Source of the DNA: Clostridiaceae bacterium HFYG-1003
GTDB taxonomy: Bacteria; Bacillota; Clostridia; Clostridiales; Clostridiaceae
Direction of reading: 5' to 3'
Length of the DNA: 64,000 bases
NCBI GenBank assembly: GCA_024579835.1
Contig: CP102060.1
Location: 1,612,001-1,676,000, forward strand
The notes beneath the pieces were generated by a model. That model was given only the letters and a program-made list of their open reading frames with translations, was not told the origin of the DNA and searched no databases. Both the position numbers and the translations under genes were made by a program. How positions within the stretch are numbered: position 1 is the stretch's first letter; every line of letters starts with the position of its first letter. Positions 16,971 through 24,662 of the stretch are shown here, piece after piece.

Positions 16971-17489
16971 CTATAAGACAGCTTGATACCATAGCAAAGC
17001 GTCCTTTTCTAGTTGTTTTACAAATGCATCCTTACCGGCGCAGTAGCCTTCAATATCCTCCGGGAATCGATAAGCCAACTCCATCTTTAATTCGCCATAC
17101 TCTAAAGCGATGTCAGGATGTGTACGCAGAAAATCCCTTACTGCTATGTGCCTAGTAATATCATTGTGATTGTTTTGCTCAAAAATATGAATTTGGTGTG
17201 TCCTGTTATCGCCACCTTTACGGAAATATCTCCGCCCTTTAATACCAAACTCACCCATACACTCATATCCAATGGCTACAAATTCTTTGTTATGCTTATC
17301 AACCAAACTAATATTTGTCACTACGGGCATTATATCTATGATTGGTTTAGCATGTAAACCTTTAACTGCTGTACTGCCAATATGGTAAATCTCCACCAAT
17401 ATGTCCTTCAAAATACTACTTATTTTCTGTGCTTCATTATCATATGCTGCTTCCCAAAAAGGGTCGTATGGAACTACCCGTATTAACAT
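16971..17489 (-). CDS. GrpB family protein (UPF0157), nucleotidyltransferase fold
   Basis: About 172 residues. Landmarks of the family are VVPYDPFWEAAYDNEAQKI, VEIYHIGSTAVKGLHAKPIIDIMPVV (GSTAV...KPIID is the nucleotidyltransferase-like core), the RRYFRKG segment and HQIHIFEQNNHNDITRHIAVRDFLRTHP. Biochemical function is not established for the family. An upstream in-frame TTG overlaps the GGAGGG site; the ATG at 17489 lies eight bases after it. It follows msr(D) on the same strand by 111 bases and may be read through with it. Whether it is cargo or chromosomal is unclear. Confidence 0.85.
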   Translation of the reverse strand: MLIRVVPYDPFWEAAYDNEAQKISSILKDILVEIYHIGSTAVKGLHAKPIIDIMPVVTNISLVDKHNKEFVAIGYECMGEFGIKGRRYFRKGGDNRTHQIHIFEQNNHNDITRHIAVRDFLRTHPDIALEYGELKMELAYRFPEDIEGYCAGKDAFVKQLEKDALLWYQAVL

Positions 17490-17600
17490 TTCTAAACCCT
17501 CCAATCAGATATTCATATCTTATTTCAAAACATTAGAAACTAGCTTTATAATGAAGCCACTAGCCAGAACAGACTATACTGACTAGCGACTACCTTAAAT

Positions 17601-19064
17601 TTAATGTTTCAGATTTATTTTCTTATCACTAATTTCATAAACCACATCAGCCACATTATCGAGTAGCCGTTTGTCATGGGTGATAAACACTATAGTTCCA
17701 GCATACTCCTTCATTAATATTTCCAAAGCCTCTAAGCTTGGTATGTCAAGGAAGTTGCTGGGTTCATCCATTAGTAAGATGTTATATCTACCCATAAGCA
17801 TTTTAGCTAACAATAATTTCATAATTTCACCACCGCTTAAAACAGCTAAGCTTTTTCCTATGTCGTTTTGTTTAATTCCCATTGATGCTAACACAGAACG
17901 AATTTCCGAAACATTGTAATCACAATCCTCCTGCATAAATTCCAAGACTTTTTGATTACTGTTGTACTTGTAACCATTTTGTGCAAAGTATCCTATTTTG
18001 GCCTTACGTGAAATAGTAATTCCATCTTCATGATTTAAGATCATTTGGATTAAGGTTGTTTTTCCTGTTCCATTACCTCCAGTTAGCGCTACTTTTGCTC
18101 CTAGAGGAATTTGAAAAGATGCATTTTCAAACAGTGCCTTATCCCCAAATATTTTATTAATTTCCGTACCGACTATAGGGTATGGATTATGGAGCTCCAA
18201 TGCTTTACTTTGCCTGAAACGAATTCTGCGAATGTCTTCCGGAGCTTCTACATTTCCTAAGGCCGCAATCCTGTGCTCTAGGGATTTAGCGGCATTATGC
18301 ATCTTTTTTTCCTTACTTCCTATTGATTTTTGATGAGCTAAACGCCCTCCGCCTTCAGTACTTTTTTTCTTTGAAGCACCTTTTGCCTTCTGTTCTATTT
18401 TACGAGCCTGTTTTCGCTTTTCCTCCGCAGCCCTTTCCAATCGGGCACGTTCCGCAATAAATTGTTCGTATTGTGCAGCTTGGCTCTTGCGTTCTTCCTC
18501 TTTCTGACGAAGATAATCAGAATAGTTTCCCCAATACTCAGTGATTTTGCCATCTTTCAGTTCCCATATTTTATCTACTATTTCATCAAGAAAATAGCGG
18601 TCATGGCTAATAACTAACAGTGCACCTGTAAAATATTTTAGCTGTCCAATTAGAAAATCAATTCCTTCACGGTCTAGATGACTGGTAGGTTCATCGGCTA
18701 AAATACCATGTACTTGTGCTGATAAGGCCTGTGCTATTTTAAGCCTTGTTTCTTCCCCACCGCTCATGGTCTGAATATTTAATTGCTCAACACCGAGCTT
18801 GCCTACAAGTGCAAAATCTTTTTCCTCCCGCAAACTTACTTCATCCAACTGAGGGATATAGGAAAGTTCACCCAGACGATTAATTTTACATCCTTCTGGA
18901 GTTAATTCCCCTAAAAGCACCTCGAGTAAAGTGCTTTTCCCTGCACCATTTGCTCCTACTAAACCAATACGGTCATAATCATATACTTCTATTTCATCTA
19001 TATCCAAAACATCTCGCCCTGTGAATTCCACACGAATGTCTTTTGCTTTTAATATCAATTCCAT
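17601..19064 (-). CDS. msr(D): ABC-F ribosomal protection protein Msr(D)
   Basis: 487 residues, full length. ABC-F proteins bind the ribosome exit site and displace macrolides, ketolides and streptogramin B. There are two ABC ATPase domains: first Walker [10 protein letters not shown] near residues 37-45 with signature SGGEE, second GGNGTGKTT with SGGE in the later half. An Arg/Lys/Glu-rich interdomain linker ([20 protein letters not shown]) joins them. There are no membrane segments. The sequence follows known Msr(D) almost throughout from memory, with scattered substitutions. SD GGAGG precedes 19064. It is co-transcribed with mef and has its own leader peptide and hairpin. Confidence 0.95.
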   Translation of the reverse strand: MELILKAKDIRVEFTGRDVLDIDEIEVYDYDRIGLVGANGAGKSTLLEVLLGELTPEGCKINRLGELSYIPQLDEVSLREEKDFALVGKLGVEQLNIQTMSGGEETRLKIAQALSAQVHGILADEPTSHLDREGIDFLIGQLKYFTGALLVISHDRYFLDEIVDKIWELKDGKITEYWGNYSDYLRQKEEERKSQAAQYEQFIAERARLERAAEEKRKQARKIEQKAKGASKKKSTEGGGRLAHQKSIGSKEKKMHNAAKSLEHRIAALGNVEAPEDIRRIRFRQSKALELHNPYPIVGTEINKIFGDKALFENASFQIPLGAKVALTGGNGTGKTTLIQMILNHEDGITISRKAKIGYFAQNGYKYNSNQKVLEFMQEDCDYNVSEIRSVLASMGIKQNDIGKSLAVLSGGEIMKLLLAKMLMGRYNILLMDEPSNFLDIPSLEALEILMKEYAGTIVFITHDKRLLDNVADVVYEISDKKINLKH

Positions 19065-19108
19065 AACATTTCCTCCTGTCTATAATCGCATGCTTTCATT
19101 TGCTTGTA

Positions 19109-19126
19109 CGCAGGGAAAACCCTGCG
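19109..19126 (-). promoter_or_regulatory. Attenuator hairpin between msr(D) leader and msr(D)
   Basis: Perfect CGCAGGG/CCCTGCG 7-bp stem with a TTTT loop on the minus strand. An upstream TCCTGC can pair with GCAGG instead, giving alternative folds. Known msr(D) control works by drug-dependent stalling on the leader, which changes these folds. Confidence 0.75.
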
Positions 19127-19142
19127 ATTTTAGCAGGAAGAA

Positions 19143-19163
19143 TTACATGAAAATAAGATACAT
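19143..19163 (-). CDS. msrDL: msr(D) leader peptide MYLIFM
   Basis: A six-codon frame (ATG TAT CTT ATT TTC ATG, then TAA) with a GGAGG site nine bases upstream. It is identical to the published msr(D) leader peptide as I remember it. Ribosome stalling by a macrolide on this peptide is known to release msr(D) expression. It sits in the 120-base gap between mef and msr(D). Confidence 0.9.
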   Translation of the reverse strand: MYLIFM

Positions 19164-19184
19164 AAATATCCCTCCAATATTATT

Positions 19185-20402
19185 TTATTTTAAATCTAAT
19201 TTTCTAACCTCTGTTATCATTGGGCAAACTATAGCAATGCCAATAATTAAAATACCTGATAGTAAAAACCAATGATTTACACCAATTCTATCAGCAAAGA
19301 ATCCAGAAAGAATTAATCCAATTGGCATAGCAAATGACATAATACTTCCGGTCAAAGAAAATACACGTCCTAAATATTCAGGCTTAATCTTCTCCTGAAA
19401 AAGAGCTGTTTGCACACCGCTATAAAATGGCACCGAAAGCCCCATTACTGCACAGCAAGCTACAAATATAACAAATCCACTTGGAGGAAGTAATCCTGAA
19501 ACGGCTAAACTGGCTCCCATTATAAAGAATGAACCTGTTATTAGTAATACACGCTTTTCAAAGTTCCCCAACCTTCCTAATAGTAGACCGCCTACTAGCA
19601 TTCCAGATGCAAAAGCGATTTCGGTAATGGAAATATGCACAGGTGTTCCATTAAAGTATTCCATGCTAATTAAAGGAAATAGTGCATTAATTGGCATATA
19701 CACAAACGTATATAGCGTTCCTAAGAGTAATAAGGCAAATAAGCCTTTGTTTTGTCTCAATGCGACAATTCCTTCTTTCATTTCTCTTAAGAAATTTGGT
19801 TTCAAACTTTGCACTTGATCGCCCAGCTTAGGAATACTTACAATTGCTACCGTAATAGATGCAATCACAGCGCCCAATACATCGATAGCAATAATTGCAT
19901 TTAATTTCCAAACGGAGTATAACAATGCTGCAGCCGCCGGACTAATAATATAGCTTATCGACTGCACAGACTGACTATAACCTGCACATTTCGTAAGCTG
20001 TTCTTCTGGTACTAAAAGCGGCGTAACCGCATTGAGAGCCGGAGAATGAAAAGCCGTTCCAATGCTACGGATAAACAATACTACCATAACCATCCATACA
20101 GATAACTCCGTATACAATGCAACAATAGCGAGCACTGCTCCAGCTGCTGCTATAATTAAATCAGCACCAATCATTATCTTCTTCCTATCATGACGATCCA
20201 CTAATACACCAATGGCTGGTCCAAAGACCGCATAGGGTAAAAACCCTACTAGTGAAGCCATAGACAAGACCATCGCAGATCCTGTTTTTTCTGTAAGGTA
20301 AAAAATTATCGCCATTTGCAGGATGGCACTAGTGATTAAAGATACCGCCTGCCCTGCCCATATAGTATAAAACTTAAGTTTCCAATTTATATATTTTTCC
20401 AT
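19185..20402 (-). CDS. mef: Macrolide efflux MFS transporter Mef(A)-family
   Basis: 405 residues, exactly the Mef length. It is a 12-helix proton-driven antiporter that exports 14- and 15-membered macrolides. The N-terminus MEKYINWKLKFYTIWAGQAVSLI and the MFS loop motif GVLVDRHDRKKIM are diagnostic. The C-terminus ITEVRKLDLK is that of Mef(A)/(E). It differs from Mef(A) at scattered sites, so the allele class needs alignment. A longer open frame reaches 20531 but passes through a terminator hairpin. The ATG at 20402 has AGGAGA eight bases upstream. Expression should be inducible through the leader and attenuator upstream. Confidence 0.95.
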   Translation of the reverse strand: MEKYINWKLKFYTIWAGQAVSLITSAILQMAIIFYLTEKTGSAMVLSMASLVGFLPYAVFGPAIGVLVDRHDRKKIMIGADLIIAAAGAVLAIVALYTELSVWMVMVVLFIRSIGTAFHSPALNAVTPLLVPEEQLTKCAGYSQSVQSISYIISPAAAALLYSVWKLNAIIAIDVLGAVIASITVAIVSIPKLGDQVQSLKPNFLREMKEGIVALRQNKGLFALLLLGTLYTFVYMPINALFPLISMEYFNGTPVHISITEIAFASGMLVGGLLLGRLGNFEKRVLLITGSFFIMGASLAVSGLLPPSGFVIFVACCAVMGLSVPFYSGVQTALFQEKIKPEYLGRVFSLTGSIMSFAMPIGLILSGFFADRIGVNHWFLLSGILIIGIAIVCPMITEVRKLDLK

Positions 20403-20461
20403 TTCTATTATCTCCTGCATATTATTTTGCTTAAATTTCTTTTTTAAATAGTATTCTAGGC

Positions 20462-20508
20462 AATAAAAAATGCAGGCCAAAATCCACAATGTGGCTTTTG
20501 GTCTGCAT
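20462..20508 (-). terminator. Attenuator terminator in front of mef
   Basis: On the minus strand a stem with arms 20470-20488/20490-20508 (ATGCAGACCAAAAGCCACA and partner, two mismatches) is followed by TTTTTTATT. It lies 60 bases before the mef start and would stop transcription unless the leader ribosome stalls. Confidence 0.8.
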
Positions 20509-20632
20509 ACATACAATCTGGAAACATTCATATTAAAGACATAGTTAAATAAAGGTATAGTTAAATAACCTATATCCTCACCTTAACTAATGAATGCTCA
20601 ATATCGTATAAATAAGCACAACAAAAAAGCCT

Positions 20633-20659
20633 ATCATTGGGATAGATTCTGCCTTTTTT
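20633..20659 (-). promoter_or_regulatory. Terminator-like hairpin downstream of the mef leader
   Basis: On the minus strand AAAAAAG...CTATC-CCAAT-GATAG...CTTTTTT folds into a two-part stem ending in a T-run, ten bases after the leader stop. It is a further possible attenuation point. Confidence 0.65.
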
Positions 20660-20668
20660 ATTGCCAGC

Positions 20669-20695
20669 TTATCTTAAACGTATTGATGCTGTCAT
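20669..20695 (-). CDS. mef leader peptide MTASIRLR
   Basis: Eight codons then TAA, with TAGGAGG upstream. The known leader of the mef(E)/mel operon is MTASMRLR; here the fifth residue is Ile. Macrolide-induced stalling on this peptide relieves termination upstream of mef in the studied operon. The arrest sequence RLR is kept. Confidence 0.88.
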   Translation of the reverse strand: MTASIRLR

Positions 20696-20735
20696 AGTTT
20701 CGGTTCCTCCTACATCTTTATTTATATCAACCTAT

Positions 20736-20764
20736 AGAATAACACAACAAAACGATGTGTTCAA
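20736..20764 (-). promoter_or_regulatory. Promoter of the mef-msr(D) operon
   Basis: On the minus strand TTGAAC (20759-20764), 17-base spacer, TATTCT (20736-20741), about 40 bases before the leader peptide start. It lies between the last serine recombinase and the leader. Confidence 0.75.
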
Positions 20765-20786
20765 TACAAAAATAATCAAATGCATC

Positions 20787-22349
20787 TCATACTTCCATTT
20801 CGAAACCTGATTTGAAGGCTATGACGAAGTGGTCTTCATAGACTGTAACGCTCTGGATTATCTTCCTCACTAGCTTATCATCATATTCTAAGGTTCGGAA
20901 TATGTTCTTGCGGATAAATTCAATCAACTCATTGATTCGCTCATTCTCGCCACTAAGAGAGGCGTCTTCTACTAAAAGGGTCTGTCGCTTGTCTCTCAGC
21001 TCATCAATCTCTTCTGCTAGGTGTTCATAGCCTTGACCCATGTTAGCCAGCTTGATGATTTCTTTTTGCTTTTCCTCCAGTAAGTTGTTAATCTCTGAAA
21101 TTTGGTATTCTGTCGTTTCTCCAATCACCGCATGAATATTTTCTTCCAGTGTTTTTATCATGTTATTGCCACCTGCAAGCAGCCTATTAATCGCAGTCAT
21201 TACAGCACCATAGAGTTCATCTTCTTTTACGGTTCGGTTCTTACAGACTTCAGGACCCTGCTCGATTCTAGTCACGCATCGCCAGACAAATTCTTTTCTG
21301 CCATGAATATTCCAATAGGTCCTCCTATAAATATCGCCACAATCTCCACAGAAGGTGATGGCACTTAAAGCGTACTTACTACTATAAATTCGTTTGTTCT
21401 TACCTTCTCCTGTGTAGATATTGCTTCTTCGATGAATTTCCTCCTGAACTTGTAGGAATAATTCTTTGGGGATGATCGCTTCATGGCTATTTTCAACATA
21501 ATACTGTGGAACATGACCTTCGTTCTTAACTCTTTTCTTGGTCAGAAAATCTACTGTGACGGTCTTTTGAAGAAGGGCATCTCCGATGTATTTTTCGTTT
21601 TGAAGGATCTTCTTAACTGATTCCGGTCGCCATTTTGGTTTTCCTGCTGCTGTTAAAATACCATCCTTTTCAAGACCTCGACCAATGCCTACTAGACTCT
21701 GACCTTCAAGGTATTCTCGGTAGATACGTTTGATAACCTCAGCTTCTTCGGGAACAATGATTAAATTTCCATCTTCATCTTTGGTGTAGCCCATAAATCG
21801 CTTATGGTTGACCTGCACCTTTCCTTGTTGGTATCGGTATTGAAGTCCAAGCTTAACGTTTTGTGAAAGGCTCTGGCTTTCCTGTTGTGCCAAAGATGCC
21901 ATAATAGTCAGCAAAACCTCACCCTTGGCATCCATTGTGTTGATGTTTTCTTTCTCAAAATAGACGGATATGTTCTTATCTTTGAGCTGTCTAATGTACT
22001 GAAGGCAGTCTAGGGTGTTACGTGCAAATCGGCTGATGGATTTTGTAATAACCATGTCGATATTACCGTCCATACACTCTGCAATCATACGATTAAATTC
22101 GTCACGCTTTTTAGTGTTTGTACCTGATATACCATCATCTGCAAAGATGCCGGCAAACTCCCATTCATTATTTTTCTTTATAAACTCTGTATAGTGTGCG
22201 ACCTGAACCTCATAACTAGAATTTTGTTCTTCTGTTTCTGTAGAAACACGGCAATAGGCAGCAACACGAAGTTTCTTTATCTTTTCTTTTGCGGCTGTAC
22301 TTCCTACTCTTTTACGAGCAGGAATAACCATTATATTTTTCTCTGTCAC
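20787..22349 (-). CDS. Large serine recombinase 1
   Basis: About 520 residues. Order of domains: resolvase catalytic domain ([15 protein letters not shown], active serine near residue 36; [19 protein letters not shown]), recombinase domain, zinc ribbon ([10 protein letters not shown]...WRCVTR...VCKN), and a C-terminal coiled coil ([19 protein letters not shown]). Large serine recombinases integrate and excise phages and ICEs. The start is GTG at 22349, with its GAGGAA site inside the end of the preceding gene. It is the most distal of three tandem recombinase genes. Confidence 0.93.
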   Translation of the reverse strand: MTEKNIMVIPARKRVGSTAAKEKIKKLRVAAYCRVSTETEEQNSSYEVQVAHYTEFIKKNNEWEFAGIFADDGISGTNTKKRDEFNRMIAECMDGNIDMVITKSISRFARNTLDCLQYIRQLKDKNISVYFEKENINTMDAKGEVLLTIMASLAQQESQSLSQNVKLGLQYRYQQGKVQVNHKRFMGYTKDEDGNLIIVPEEAEVIKRIYREYLEGQSLVGIGRGLEKDGILTAAGKPKWRPESVKKILQNEKYIGDALLQKTVTVDFLTKKRVKNEGHVPQYYVENSHEAIIPKELFLQVQEEIHRRSNIYTGEGKNKRIYSSKYALSAITFCGDCGDIYRRTYWNIHGRKEFVWRCVTRIEQGPEVCKNRTVKEDELYGAVMTAINRLLAGGNNMIKTLEENIHAVIGETTEYQISEINNLLEEKQKEIIKLANMGQGYEHLAEEIDELRDKRQTLLVEDASLSGENERINELIEFIRKNIFRTLEYDDKLVRKIIQSVTVYEDHFVIAFKSGFEMEV

Positions 22350-22350
22350 T

Positions 22351-22767
22351 TTATTCCTCGCTTTCTATCAGACTATATAAGTATTCTGCTCGTTCAAAAG
22401 GATCAACTGGCATCTTATTATCTGCCTTTCTCATTTTAAATCGTTCTTTAGGAGGGGGAGAGGTGAAAGCGGCAAGCTCTACCACTCGTCCTAAATCCTT
22501 TGCACGCTTATCTCTAACTTCTTCAGCTTTATCAAATATCTCTTTATCAATAATTGCTGGATACGTATCATTTCCAAGGTAGTTGACGTTTTTCAAAATG
22601 CGACCCATCACAGAGTGTGTCTTATCAATACCTGCCTGTTCGCCAGCCACTGTAAGGGATAGTCCTGATATGTATTTCTCAAAGAATACCTTTACTTGAC
22701 CTGCTGCCTTTTCATCGACAGTAACCACTCCATCTTGAATTTTGTATCCATATGGAATATATGCCAT
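22351..22767 (-). CDS. Small recombinase-domain protein without catalytic domain
   Basis: 138 residues. It begins [37 protein letters not shown], which matches the Recombinase (DNA-contact) domain of large serine recombinases, including the YGY and I...F..Y.G.S spacing. It continues with [19 protein letters not shown]. The resolvase active-site domain and zinc ribbon are absent. It lies between two full recombinases with stop-to-start gaps of one base on each side. It may be an accessory DNA-binding subunit or directionality factor. The same trio occurs in related elements by memory. The role is inferred. Confidence 0.8.
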   Translation of the reverse strand: MAYIPYGYKIQDGVVTVDEKAAGQVKVFFEKYISGLSLTVAGEQAGIDKTHSVMGRILKNVNYLGNDTYPAIIDKEIFDKAEEVRDKRAKDLGRVVELAAFTSPPPKERFKMRKADNKMPVDPFERAEYLYSLIESEE

Positions 22768-24330
22768 TTATCTCACCACCTTTTCTTTCAGGGAAAGACC
22801 GCATTTCAAATTGAATGTCAGCTCATCCCTGGAATTTACAATGATGTTCTCTACAAATTCTTCAAATATCTCTTCCGTGTAGTCACCATTAAAATTATCT
22901 GCTGATACGTAATCAATGAGGTCCTTTATCTCGTTTGCTCGCAAAATCCCACTCGCGGAATTTGATACAAGGTTTGTTTTTTCAGTTGAAAGATTTTTCA
23001 TCTCACTATCTAAAACATTTCGTTCCTGATTAAAAAGAGCTGGCTCAAGGAAACCTTTGGCCATCAGTGTAATAAGGGTATTGCGTTCTTCCATTAATTG
23101 TTCCAGTCGCTTATCAATAGCATCCATTCTTTCACGGTCGCTTTCTTTATCGATTTGGCTAATTGATTTGAATAGCGGTTCTAAGATTAGCTTATGACTG
23201 AAAGCAAGCTTATTCATCATGGTTGTCAATGTGGCTTTGATTTCCCCATCTCGCAGAAACAACATGGAGCAGCTCTCTTTGTCTTCGATATGACCGATGC
23301 AACTCCAAGCAATGTAGCTCCTGCCAACTGAGTAATTTGTCTTTCTCCTGAAATTGCGACCACACTCTCCACAGACGATCTTGCCACTTAAAGCATATCG
23401 ATTAAGATAAACGTTCTTTTTCACGCCCTTACACTTCATCTTGGCTCTTTCATCAATGAGATCTTGTGCCTTAGCAAAGTCTTCTCTACTTATAATAGGT
23501 TCATGATTATCCTTGTAGTAATACTGGTCTTTTTCACCTGTATTTGGATGGCGATTGTAGTTACTATCGGTGTAAGTCTTTTGTAGTAGGACATCACCCA
23601 TATATTTTTCGTTTCGAAGCATGTCTATCACCGTGCCTGCACTCCAGTGATTACCTCTACTTGCAGGGATTTTGTCTTTGTTCAAACCTCTTGCTATGGT
23701 ACCTCCACCTTTCCCTGAAAGGCACTCTGCAAAAATACGTTTGATGATTTCTGCTTCTTCTGGGACGATTACCATTTCACCATCTATATTGGTGTAGCCG
23801 TAGGGTGGAGTACCAACATAACTGCCATTTTGAAATCTCTTTTGAATGGACCATGTTGAGTTTTGTGAAATAGATGCAGACTCTTCTGTAGCAAATCCTG
23901 AAAGGATAGAAAGCATCAGCTCACTTTCCATATCACCCGTATTCAGATTCTCTTTTTCAAAATAAATGTAAACACCGATATCAATCAACTTTCTTACTAA
24001 CTCTAGGCAATCTACTGTATTACGAGCAAAGCGGCTGATTGATTTGGTGATAATAAAATCTATCCGACCTTGCTTACAATCTCGTATCATACGGAGCAGT
24101 TCAGTCCGTTTCTCCATCTTGGTGCCGGAGATCCCTTCGTCATAATAAAGACCAGCAAACTCCCATTCAGGATTAGACTTAATATAGCGCTCATAGTGTT
24201 CACGCTGTGCTTTAAGGCTTTCAAGTTGTTCATCACTATCGGTTGAGACCCTGGCATAGGCGGCAACCCTAAGTTTCGTATTAGGTAGCTGTCCCTGGGG
24301 CAGTTCATCTATTTTTGTTATCTTTTTCAT
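22768..24330 (-). CDS. Large serine recombinase 2
   Basis: About 520 residues. Catalytic domain LRVAAYARVSTDSDEQ (serine near residue 29), then [28 protein letters not shown] and ILSGFATEESASISQN. The recombinase domain begins YVGTPPYGY. Zinc ribbon cysteines are CGECGRNFRRK and the later CIGH/CSM. A coiled coil near the C-terminus (DKRLEQLMEERNTLI) is the usual synapsis control region. Tandem ATGs stand at 24333 and 24330 after GAGGTG. It is diverged from recombinase 1, so the pair is not a recent duplication. Confidence 0.93.
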   Translation of the reverse strand: MKKITKIDELPQGQLPNTKLRVAAYARVSTDSDEQLESLKAQREHYERYIKSNPEWEFAGLYYDEGISGTKMEKRTELLRMIRDCKQGRIDFIITKSISRFARNTVDCLELVRKLIDIGVYIYFEKENLNTGDMESELMLSILSGFATEESASISQNSTWSIQKRFQNGSYVGTPPYGYTNIDGEMVIVPEEAEIIKRIFAECLSGKGGGTIARGLNKDKIPASRGNHWSAGTVIDMLRNEKYMGDVLLQKTYTDSNYNRHPNTGEKDQYYYKDNHEPIISREDFAKAQDLIDERAKMKCKGVKKNVYLNRYALSGKIVCGECGRNFRRKTNYSVGRSYIAWSCIGHIEDKESCSMLFLRDGEIKATLTTMMNKLAFSHKLILEPLFKSISQIDKESDRERMDAIDKRLEQLMEERNTLITLMAKGFLEPALFNQERNVLDSEMKNLSTEKTNLVSNSASGILRANEIKDLIDYVSADNFNGDYTEEIFEEFVENIIVNSRDELTFNLKCGLSLKEKVVR

Positions 24331-24353
24331 CATCTCACCTCGCTTTCGCCCAT

Positions 24354-24394
24354 TACATACATCACTCTAAAAGCTATTAATAGCAAGCTTTTTA
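24354..24394 (-). repeat. Repeated intergenic element, copy 1
   Basis: On the minus strand it starts at the stop codon of the small gene: AAAAAGCTTGCTATTAATAG, then CTTTTAGAGTGATGTATGTA. AAAAGCT/AGCTTTT can pair. TGCTATTA and TGATGTAT form a loose direct repeat. Its partner is at 52330-52368. It lies between the 71-residue gene and recombinase 2. Confidence 0.65.
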
Positions 24395-24607
24395 GGACAT
24401 AATCTCGGCTAAACGGGGAGAGAATTTCTGCCTGTTCAAGGCTGATATTTTGTGTAATTCATCCACTGTAATTTTACCTTCTTTATATAGGTTTGCGATA
24501 ATACTCTCGGCTATGTGAAAGTCATATTCCCTCTGTAATTCTTCCTCTGTCATCTGTTCGGTCTTGCCCTTTAAAGGACAACCATCTTTTACTTCAAAAA
24601 TGTTCAT
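24392..24607 (-). CDS. Small SHOCT-like protein
   Basis: 71 residues. The N-terminus MNIFEVKDGCPLKGKT is followed by EEELQREYDFHIAESIIANLYKEGKITVDELHKI, a short helical hairpin like the SHOCT domain (I..L..L...G.IT.EEF...K), often found at the ends of phage proteins. Its role is unknown. The GGAGG ribosome site lies within the 3' arm of a hairpin (24615-24657), so translation may be controlled by that RNA. It stands between the DNA polymerase and the recombinases. Confidence 0.75.
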   Translation of the reverse strand: MNIFEVKDGCPLKGKTEQMTEEELQREYDFHIAESIIANLYKEGKITVDELHKISALNRQKFSPRLAEIMS

Positions 24608-24614
24608 AGAAAAA

Positions 24615-24657
24615 CACCTCCTACCTAGTAGCCACGGCAGGAGGTGAAATCTGATGA
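24615..24657 (-). ncRNA. Repeated RNA hairpin element, copy B
   Basis: Minus-strand transcript: ATCATCAGATTT, then stem CACCTCCTGCC, loop GTGGCTACTA, stem GGTAGGAGGTG. The 11-bp stem has one G-U pair. The 3' arm contains the GGAGG of the small gene that starts at 24607. Same element at 28911-28951 and 62084-62127. Confidence 0.7.
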
Positions 24658-24662
24658 TTTCT

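Noticed and set aside
20403-20531. 43-codon N-terminal extension of Mef
   Set aside because: It is the attenuator leader; a terminator hairpin lies inside and the 405-residue start has its own ribosome site.
20696-20786. attL adjacent to the recombinases
   Set aside because: Serine recombinase cores are very short and the right end is not in the window, so no pair can be compared.
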